Positions 23,971 through 33,280 of a DNA stretch of 64,000 nucleotides are shown one piece after another. Made by a program: the position numbers and the translations under genes. Source of the DNA: Hemileia vastatrix (Eukaryota; Basidiomycota; Pucciniomycetes; Pucciniales; Zaghouaniaceae); the NCBI GenBank assembly GCA_030280995.1, contig JASXTE010000001.1:7845001-7909000 (forward strand). The letters run 5' to 3'. Positions within the stretch are counted from its first letter, which is position 1. Every line of letters begins with the position of its first letter. The notes below the pieces were generated by a model. That model saw nothing but the letters and a program-made list of their open reading frames with translations. It had not been told where the DNA came from and did no database searches.

Positions 23971-26760
23971 ATAAAATATTAGCTGAAACATAAAATATAT
24001 AAGGTGAAACAATTAACTCCAAAGTAGTCTTAACATACATTAACATTTTAAATAGGATACTAACTCTGTAAATTTACTTTATCATGTAAATTATTTTTGA
24101 ATTATGGTGTATGGATTTGTTTAAATGTTCACTAACTCAACATACAGATGTATTGATCATTATTTATATAAATTGTAGTATAAAGAATGAGAAGTAATAT
24201 GATATGAAAATACCCATATAATGCTAGAAAATTTTTTCTTTTAAACTTTTTTATGTAATGTGGTTTATAATTAAATATATGACAAACAAATAATAGGTAT
24301 TTTAGAAAATGATTTTAACCAAAAAAATTAGATTAAATTTTAAACCATTTTGATAGGCCTCATCAGGTGAGCTAACATAGTTTAGAATGTACATGTGAGT
24401 TCTGCTGGTGAGGTTAAAAGAATCTTCTTCATGAATCATGGGCTTCAAATGAAGATTTACCACATGATATAATGATAAAATTATTATTTTTTTCTTAATA
24501 TCTTTTTTTCTGATTACTATATGTACCATAATAAATAAATGTAATTAAAAAACACTCAGGGAAGGAAAAAGTACAAAATTTCTTAATATATGTATTATTA
24601 TTTAATCAGTAAAAGAAACAACTCTATGATATCCTAAATTTCTAAAAATCTTTTATCACAATAAATACATACAATTTTTTAAAATTAAATATCTTAGCTT
24701 TGATAGAACTTACATTGAACTCTCAATGAAAACCTATGCGTGACTGTGGTTAAACCTTAGTTAAACTGAGAGAAGTTCTTTTAATTTCTTAAAATTTAAA
24801 AAAAAGTTATTATAATGTAAGTCTAAGTATATTTTTTTAACAAAAATATTTTTTCTAAATGATATGGATTAACGTGAATAAATAAAAAAAATTTAGATTT
24901 TTTAAAAAACATTATTAAAAATAGCTGTCATTTTATCTTCAATTATTATAGAATGATTTTGCTATCAATTGATACACTGAAAAAAATTCCACAGCTATGT
25001 TTATATTCCTATAACATCTATAAATAGTTTCCAGAACTCCTATTGATACTCAATATACTTTAACAAAAGAAAAAAATCTCTTTTAAATAAAAATATTGAA
25101 GGTACTTCATAGTAACACATTCTTTAATACAGATCTATATGTTAAAGTTTAAATTAATTCCAATGCATAAAAATAGAAGTTTTTAAAATATAAACATAAA
25201 ATATTTTTCAAAAATTTAAATTGCAATCAAAGCTAACTTATACGCTTTTTTTTCTGCTTTAATCCTCACTAGAAATTAATAATACTCTCAGTTCAAATTA
25301 ATTTAAGTAAAAACTGAATTATTCATGTATTGAATTTTGATAATTAAAATATTTAAGTTGATTTATATAGTATTTTTTTCAGAAAGTATCAAATATATTG
25401 ACTCATTAAATGTATAAGATAATTTATTTATACCTATAGATTTTATTATCTTATTTCAAATAAATAATTGAAAAAAAAGTAAACTATATTTCTAAAATGA
25501 GGAGAAGGTGCAATTTTAGAGCTGTAAAATTATCTTGTAAATTTATTTATCTCACTAACTAAGAGTATGATCCTTTACAATTTTAATTATGAAGATTTGA
25601 ATATAAATGCTGAATTATTTTTACATATATTTTAAAGTATTTTAATAAATTTATACTAATCAGAACTTAATTTATATAATGGTAGCAATTTGTATTGTCA
25701 TGGTTCAAGCTATCTTTTGTATCTTTCTTACAAAAAAAAATTATATAGATGTCTTTCTACAAATAAAATTATGGAATGATGAATAATATTGGTTCTACCT
25801 CTTGGTAGACTATTTTGAACTTTATAAAAGCCTGAAATTTGATCTTGTGCACCTCTTCTTACATGGAAACACTGTAAAATGTGTGAGGTGAATCTTAAGA
25901 TGAACAGTATTTTTATCTCAAATATCAAAATTAAATTACACTATACTATTCAGCTAAAATTTTTAAGAAATATTCCTCTATTTACTTAAAAATTATTTTC
26001 ATAAGTTTAGTCACATTTAATCTGTATTTTTTATAAAAAGAATCCACTGAGTTGTATTTTTTTTGAGCTCTCTAGATCACTTCACCAACTGAAAGTATGC
26101 CAAAAAAATATTTATGAAATCAATAAAAAAGATATTCTATAATCTAGATAGATATTTCACTTACCCATGATATAATATAAATATTGTCTTAGTAGCTGAG
26201 GAATTGGTAGAATTTTAAAAAGAGAAATATATTTCAGGGATTTTTTTTCCTTTTCTTCCATTTTCTATGCCCCCAAAATGCATTGGAGTCTAAAGCCTAA
26301 AGATATATTCTAATTCTAAGATACATAATCAACTATTTTTAATTTAAAAGTAATTAATTTAAATAAGTTTCAAAAGTTCTTCATTTAGTTGAAAAGCTTC
26401 AAAAATAATTACCATACTTTAAATTTTGGTTTTCCATGTTTTTAATTGTAATCTATAATAAATAATTTACGTTTTTTGTTGATTCTATTTTTTTAAAGAA
26501 AATTCAATAAATTGAAATATACTATTTTTAAATCTTGAAATTCAACAAATACATCAGGGAGAAATTCGGTTTATATTGTGTTAATAAAAAAATTACAGTT
26601 TTTCAATTCTGTAAAAACAGTTTTAGGTAATAGAAAAAGTCACCTTTTTTTATATGTAATCTCAAAGTTTTTAATAACATTATTGTATTTAAGAATTGTG
26701 ATATTGTTGATAGATTTTCATTGATCAACTTAAATTAATAAATTATTATTTAAACAAGTT
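23971..26760. other. AT-rich interior of transposon I
   Basis: No coding frame above background, no repeats of note, and no recognisable domain. About 2.8 kb of very AT-rich sequence, possibly a decayed transposase region. Confidence 0.5.
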
Positions 26761-26983
26761 GCATCAGAAAGCACTGTGCATTGAGTAGACTCATCGAATG
26801 ATTTTTTCTGGCTTCCATTCAGTTATCTTCACACTTTCACTATGTTTTCAATATAGATTCATTATTGTTTGTGTGAAACTTCAAGTGAAAGTTCAGTAAT
26901 ACTTCAGTCTGAGTTCCATCTGATTTCAATCTGACTTCAAGTTGAGGACTTGCTAGCAAGTCCCCCCCAACTATTGTGTGGTG

Positions 26984-28790
26984 TATATTATTATATCTTT
27001 CCATCAGTTAAAATCCATATTTGGTTCAATGGTTTTTAATATTTTATTAAAATTCATTAAAAATACAATAGATTTTTTACCATTTAATGGATTATACCTT
27101 GTTTTCTCATATAAACTTTTCTGGCTTAGTCTAAATTTAGAACCTCCAAATTGTTTTTTACTTTGTTGTTTCCATTCAGCCCAAGAGTAATCTTTAACTT
27201 CACTTAATACAGCTTCAAACCATAATAAAGAAAAATCTTTAAATAATGAGATTAGTTTTGATGTTATCTCTTCATCTGGTAACTTATATGAGAATTTTAA
27301 ATTTTAAATTCTTTGAATAAAATTTTGTCAATCAGAACAGGCTTCCGCATCATTAGTTTGGTACTGCTCAATTCATGGCCAATTCTTCTGATTGGATTTA
27401 ATCTCACTAATCCGGGGAAAATTCAATTACTCATTTACTTTAGATAAATAGTCTTGTATTTCCTCTTGTACTGATTTTTGACTCACTTTTTCACTTTTAT
27501 ATTTGACACTTCCACCAGATGTTTTTAATTTTGGTGGAAAATGGAATGATTGAGATTTGTTTTTTCAAATGAAAGGATTATTATTACACTGTGTGTACTG
27601 TTGATTATCCTAATTAATTAGTAGATTGGCAGTTTCAATCTCAAACTTAGTTAATCTTTGTAAAAAATCAGTGATAGTTTGATTTCTTTGTGCAAAAGAT
27701 AATTTTGTTCTTGATTCATATTTCAATAAATGTGCTTCACACAATTTTATCTAACTCACTGAATTTTTTTGAAAGTTTACTATGTTTATTATTTCAAGAA
27801 ATATATCTAAGGGTTAGAGCCTAGTGTTATTTCTCTAACTCCTTTTTTCTTTCTTCCAGTTGAGAAATATTCAATTTTAAGGACCAAATTGTTTCACTTG
27901 TGAGCTTAATTTCTTGTTCCTCACACTCAGTCATTCAACTCCATAATTCTGAAAAAATTCTATGAATAGTTGGATTTTTATTAAAATACTCAACATCTTC
28001 ATTTTCTCATTTTTCACTATTTAGTGAAACTCTCAACTCACTGATATGTGGTGGAAACTTAGGATTCACTCTATTATTACCATAAATATTACTATTGTTA
28101 TTGACAAAAGATAAATCAGGTGTACCTACATCAAAGCCCCATTTTCTAATGTCCTCTTCAATTTTCTATATGGATTTTTTATCAATTGAATTTCCTGCAT
28201 TATAATAATCAGTATTATTCTTAATATTAGCAGGTGACTTACTTTCCAAGGGATGAGAGAAAGACCTGGATTTTGATGCTTTGGTTTTGCTTTGTAGGGG
28301 TGATTGGAAGGTTTCTGGTGAGCTGGATCCCTGTTGCAGTTGTGACTGGCCCATTGTTGGTGAAACCAATCCCACTTCCATTTTTCTACCAAGATCTTGT
28401 CCTGGGACTGAACTTACCCTCCTTGGGTAGGGGCTGGCTAGTTTTATTGTCCTCCTTTCAATTCTGCCAGTGTTTGATTCAATTTCTGGAGTCCTAACCT
28501 TCAATTGTTCTGCACTTTCTCCACCTCCTTGATGATGGAAGACTTTGATTCCTCCAGCTTCAGGACTTTTCAGGCCAATTGAGAAAGTTGATCCTGAAGA
28601 GAAGGTGATGTCTTCTTTATAGTTACATTTTTTAGGAGGGTGTCTTTTTCTTTATGCTTAACTTTTCTGGCTGAGGGTAAGACCTTCCTTCCATATTTAT
28701 GTCCTGGTACATTGTTTTTAGCTTTATACCTGGTATTAAAAGCAGTTTTATCACTTACATTTTTGTGTGGAGAGCTAATTATCTCTAAAA
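26984..28790 (-). pseudogene. Element D gag, N-terminal and central part
   Basis: Minus strand. The capsid-like region near 26990-27500 aligns loosely with gag of B and C. Upstream there is a predicted coiled coil (DQLSQLA...KVLKLEESKSS, near 28590-28530) and a Trp motif (VEKWKWDWFHQQW near 28390) that also occurs in B and C in the corresponding frame. GTAAGT at 28242 and TGCAG at 28195 bracket the place where the reading frame changes. Stops are frequent; the protein cannot be made intact. Confidence 0.7.
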
Positions 28791-29287
28791 TAACTATTTA
28801 ATATGCCTAAAGAGGGAAAACCTTTATGGTAATCAGTAGACAAAAAATATTAGTAATATAAATACTAATAAAAGCACTTTAGCTTACCCTAAATTTATAT
28901 TTTTATTTGTTTAAATAAAATATAATAAAAATTTGAAGAAATCTGTTATAATTTAAATAATAAGCTTAAATAGACCTTTATATTACTGAGTAAGAAGCTT
29001 ATAAATATTTAACCAAATATGAATTGTATTGGGTGTTATATTGGCGACCAAATACCAAGTGAAATTGGGTTTATATTGGGTACAGTTCATACTGTAAATA
29101 CATAATTTTTATTTAATAAAAATTAGTACAGCTATTACAAGGGCTCTTTTCCACAATTATTGAGTTAGGATGACTCACTAATTTACTTAAGACCTAAATA
29201 TTAATTTACATGAGCTATAATAGAGTAAAAATCAAGTCCTAAAATTATTCTAAAATAATAAATAATAAATTATGAAAGACCTCCGAT
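28791..29287 (-). other. Element D 5' leader
   Basis: AT-rich, non-coding, between the 5' LTR and gag on the minus strand. Just inside the LTR the minus strand reads TCGGAGGTCTTTC, which lines up with TGGGATCCTTTCCG in B and TGAGGGCCTCTCCG in C, so it probably marks the primer-binding site. Confidence 0.5.
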
Positions 29288-30131
29288 TTTCAGCATATGC
29301 TAGTACTTAAGTATGATTTGATAGTAATTATCAATGGCCCTAAAGCTCTAAAATAAATTATTTATAGATTAAAACTCAAGGAAATACTGATAAAACTGTT
29401 ATGCTCTATTTTTAACTCACAATATTTGGATTGGTGCAGACTAGTGGTGGAAAAGAGGCTAATAAACTATAGTTATAGCTAATATAAAGATAAAATCTGC
29501 TTATAAGGTCTGTAAAATATATTTTTATATTCTAATAAGTTCTTAATATTGTTCATTTGATGTATAGTAAGTAAGTGATGTCCAATAAGCCACCAAATCT
29601 TTCATTACTTATACCAAAATCCATGGGAGTGCACAGACACTGCAACACATTTTTGTTTTGCCATGGGGTGCAAAAATTATGCAAAATTTGTTTTTTGAAA
29701 TTAAGACTCAGTTAGAAACTTTAATTAGTAAAAAAAATTGTAAAATAACTTTTGTGCAATCATTGTGCCATTTCTGCACTCCAAGATGAAACAAACATTT
29801 GTTACTGTGAGAACTTCAATCCTGATAATGTCACTGCTATCCCTGGCAATTACAGAGCTTTGAGGGCTCATCACCTATCCATGGTTTTAACTTCAAGTAG
29901 TTTAAACACCCATACCTCTATTAATGGCCCTCCATCACAATTAATGATATCATACACCCATACCATAAATAGAGAAAACATATAAAAGTGGATAACATAT
30001 GGAAACAAGTAAAATAGCTCATCCAAAGAGAATAAAATTAGACCCAAAGAAAATAAAAGAACCAAATCAGCTGCTCAAGCCCTCAATAAAATCTTCAAGC
30101 CTCCATATTGACCCAGTAATCACATTTCAAC
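29288..30131 (-). repeat. 5' LTR of element D, inner part
   Basis: Aligns with 6739-7405 of the D 3' LTR (TTTGGATTGGTGCA...CTAGTGGTGG is shared). It is cut at 30131 by element C; the rest is at 61320-61806. The last five bases, TCAAC, are the left TSD of C. Confidence 0.85.
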
Positions 30132-31118
30132 TATCAGCCGGGATGTCTAGAAGATTGAAGATACTAATAGGACTAATAGAGGATAGAAATGGAAGTACTA
30201 AGGTAGTAATATGAAATAAAATAAAATAGATATAATTTAAAATAATAAGACAACAATATAGTTGAGATGTGACAAAAGTTGTAAGTATTAAATTAAATTG
30301 CAAATATTATAAATGTTAATAAATGTTCAAAAGCATGTCAGTTCAATAATAGTATTATAAATCTTAAGGCAACCTATAATAATTTATATAGTATTTAAAT
30401 TAGATGTAATGAACTAATAAAAATAGTAACTAAAGAAATATATTTAAAATATTTTGAGTGAGTGTATAGTAAGCAAGTCATCGGCTACCAGATGGACTTC
30501 TAAAGCCCTTTTATAGGCAAGAGGACATTCTGGAGCGTTCCAATAGTATATACAAAAAGGTAAAATAATGTGAAATAATTAATTTAAAAGAATCTAATTA
30601 AAAATATAAAAAATAAATCCTTGAATAAAAAAGTATTTTTCCCATTAGTAATCTCTATAAAAGAAAAGAATTAATATAACAATTAACTACATGAGTATAA
30701 AAAATATGAGAACTATGAGAAAGAAATCTAAAGAAGGAATACCAATAGCTAAAAAAGTATAATTAAAATAAAAGGAATTATTTTTACGCTTTTAAATAAT
30801 CTTAACTAAGTATAAGCAATATTAATTTAACTATTTCAAGTCAATTAACTATTAAATTAATTGAACAACTAATTAAGTTAATACAGGAACTTTTTAACAT
30901 GAGAATTTGAATTTAATCATATTAAACTAATGTAGTAATATTGGTAACAAAATTAAGGGTCACAGAAGCGCCAAATATTGATGAATATTATTATATGATA
31001 GGTTGTATTTAGTTTTATATAAATGTTATTATTAAAATTGTAATTACTGTGTAAGTTAAATTTACACTTATAATATAATTTTAAATAATTTATTTATACA
31101 TATAAATCACACCATGAT
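30132..31118 (-). repeat. 3' LTR of element C, distal part
   Basis: Continues at 40149-40335 after element B. It matches 47166-47370 plus 60347-61128 nearly base for base. A minus-strand TATA box (GCCTATAAAAGG) lies at about 30518-30507. ATGAT at 31114-31118 is the left TSD of B. Confidence 0.92.
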
Positions 31119-31437
31119 TGTCAGCCAGGCTACTAGACTTACCCAGTGAAATAATTAATTATTTACTGGATGAAGCCGCACCTTATCATTTTTAATTATT
31201 ATTTAATTATAATTTAGTTACATCAAAAGTTAGTTATAATAATTTAACTAATTACAGAATGTTAAAATTAAATTAATTAATTAAATAAATAATTAAAACT
31301 AAAATTATAATTTTGTCCCTTATATTTTTTTCTCTAACACCGTGCTCATTTGACAGGTTGGGAAAAAATAAAATTTTATATTAAAAAATAAATACAAAGA
31401 TAAAATAAGATTTAAATATTCAAATAATATTAAATAT

Positions 31438-31698
31438 CACTACACAATATAGGGGGTGGACTTGCTAGCAAGTCCTCAACCTGAACTCAGATGGAACTCA
31501 GATGGAACTCAGACTGAACTCAGACTGAACCCATACTGAACTCTACTTGAACACCCACCTAAAACTGTTCTGCTGAGTGGTGTTCATCCCTGATTGTATG
31601 GTTCCTTTATCAATAGCTCAATGTGTGTTCAATCTATGGTGAGTTTGGGTCCAAGGTTGCGGACTTGCTAGCAAGTCCGCCCCCCATATTGTGTGGTG
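31438..31698. mobile_element. CACTA-like MITE, 261 bp
   Basis: The left end CACTACACAATATAGGGGG is the inverse of the right end (CCCCCCATATTGTGTGGTG). Each is followed inward by the perfect 18-bp palindrome GGACTTGCTAGCAAGTCC. The TSD is TAT, and the empty site is seen in the 3' LTR near 39632. Inside, five or more tandem GAACTCAGATG/GAACTCAGACT units follow the left end. The whole piece is a shortened, inverted relative of transposon I. Confidence 0.95.
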
Positions 31699-31914
31699 TA
31701 TATACAAAAAAATCAAATTTCTTATTTAGGATTGACTTTTACAGTAAATATTAAAAATATTGATGTATTTCTGACATACTCTGTAAATACATCTTTTTGA
31801 CGCCTTCTTTTTAGAATAACTTTATTATTTGAAATACTCTCTCTGGAATGTTCTTTTTCTCTCTTTCTTCCTACTGTTTTTAGAATTTGATTGCCGTGCT
31901 TTGTCTCTCCTTTG

Positions 31915-31925
31915 CCTATAAAAGG
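31915..31925 (+). promoter_or_regulatory. TATA box in the B 5' LTR
   Basis: CCTATAAAAGG, followed by pyrimidine-rich sequence. The same box sits at 39850 in the 3' LTR and, in matching context, in the LTRs of A and C, so it is the likely core promoter of this lineage. Confidence 0.6.
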
Positions 31926-32208
31926 TCTCTCTTTTTGTTGTCTTTTGATCATTCTATTTTACCAACTCATTTTACTACAACTACAACAATTAAAACTTAT
32001 TTATTATATTTTATATCCTTAGTATTTACACCATACGTAATTCTAATTCTATAATCTATATAAATTATTAAAAAATACCTCTTAAATTGAGTAAAAGAAT
32101 CATCCTTGATTGAGAAAATACGTACCTAATTATTTAGAGTCAAATAAATCCTTAAAATCTTCATATTACACCGTACCAAAGCTTCTAGACCAAAAGTGAA
32201 CCTTGAAA

Positions 32209-32225
32209 ATTGGGATCCTTTCCGA
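32209..32225 (+). other. Probable primer-binding site of B
   Basis: ATTGGGATCCTTTCCG directly follows the LTR end, and variants of it occupy the same place in C and D. The TGG start is what a tRNA CCA end would pair with. The particular tRNA was not identified. Confidence 0.4.
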
Positions 32226-32495
32226 AATATCAACGGCGCAACATTACTTGAGGCGTAATCGAGGGGACCATCGGCATACAAGTACCTGTAAAGGACGAGT
32301 GGAGGAGAGAAAACGACAAACGTCATACGTCACGTGATAAAAGTTTTTTCTGCGAACGGGAATCAAACAGCGCTCCAAAACTTAAGCTCATATACTGACT
32401 AAAGATTGTATATATTGTGGTAATTATTGTTATTACTATTTGTGGGTTACTCTTCACTCTTCATTTGCTACGTATTTCCTTTTACTCAGCACTCT

Positions 32496-33268
32496 GTAAG
32501 TGGCATTAATTTGCTCATTTTGCAGGGGGAGGTGTCTTGTAATTTGGAATTTATTTTTATTATTATATTTTTTTTTATTTTTCCTGGTTGACCATAATAG
32601 AGCAATAACTGTTCTTAGTCCCAGAAGTAATAAAATAATTATATTTTAATATTAATTATTATCATTTTTCAGTTGACAATTGTCCTGATTAATTTGAATT
32701 TTAATTGTTCCAGTTGACAAATTGTCCTGACAATAATATTTTTTATTAAATAAAATAATTATTATAATTTTTTCAGTTGACATTAGTCCTGATTAATTTA
32801 AATTTTAATTGTTCCAGTTGACAAATTGTCCTGACAATTATATTTTTTTTAATAAATAACTCACATTTAATTACTTCAGTTGACTTTGAGTCCTGGTAAT
32901 CCAATAAATCTTTTTAAGTAATAAAATTCATATTGAATTACTTCAGTTGACATTAAGTCCTGGTAGTTAAATGATCAGTTAAAATAATTTTTTATTAATA
33001 AAGATTCATATTTGATTATTTCAGTTGACAATAAATCCTGGTAATAAATTAGTTGATTTAAATCCTGAAAATAAAAATTAATAGAAATTCTAATTTATTT
33101 CTACAGTTGATTGCATTATCCTGGTTTTAAATTTTTTCTTTTATTAATTTTATTTAAGTTGATTTTTATCCTAAAAAATTTTTTTTTTATTATTTTTATT
33201 TTATTTCTGTTAAATAAAAATTAAAAATAAAGACTAATTAATTTTTTGTCTCTTTTCCTTCATTTCAG
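32496..33268 (+). other. Predicted 5'-leader intron of B
   Basis: The donor is CTCT|GTAAGT at 32496 and the acceptor CCTTCATTTCAG ends at 33268, 12 bp before the gag ATG. Element C has a donor (GAGT|GTAAGT) and an acceptor (TTTTTCACAG) in the same relative places. The predicted intron contains the GTTGAC repeats. RNA evidence is lacking. Confidence 0.55.
32585..33175 (+). repeat. Iterated GTTGAC...TCCTG motif in the B leader
   Basis: About ten copies of CAGTTGACA followed 3-10 bp later by GTCCTG or ATCCTG, starting near 32671, 32712, 32774, 32815, 32877, 32944, 33022, 33050, 33104 and 33158. A longer form (GGTTGACC...TTAGTCCC, near 32586) opens the series. Copies of the longer form also occur in the C leader (46690-46880). 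Confidence 0.8.
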
Positions 33269-33280
33269 TAGAATCTTAAA

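Larger units (their letters stand above)
22503..26983. mobile_element. CACTA-like DNA transposon I, 4.48 kb, no transposase seen
   Basis: The left end CACCACACAATATGGGGG and the right end CCAACTATTGTGTGGTG are inverted, each followed inward by a palindrome around ACTTGCTAGCAAGT. The TSD is TAT (22500-22502 and 26984-26986). The element D gag continues across it. The sequences inside both ends are recognisably shared with the 261-bp MITE at 31438 (CAACCTTG...CACATTGA on one side, stacked GAACTCAGA on the other). The interior is mostly AT-rich without a credible transposase. Confidence 0.85.
31119..32208 (+). repeat. 5' LTR of element B (carries a MITE)
   Basis: It starts TGTCAGCCAGGC and ends CCTTGAAA. 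It is 1090 bp against 805 bp for the 3' LTR. The excess is the 261-bp MITE with its 3-bp TSD and about 21 bp near 31365 (TTTTATATTAAAAAATAA). Since the MITE is absent from the 3' LTR, it arrived after B. Confidence 0.93.

Noticed and set aside
28234..28497. Plus-strand 87-codon frame
   Set aside because: Complement of the decayed D gag Trp-motif region.
31722..31952. Minus-strand 76-codon frame, repeated at 39657-39887
   Set aside because: It lies wholly in the B LTR and is duplicated only because LTRs are duplicated; no domain.
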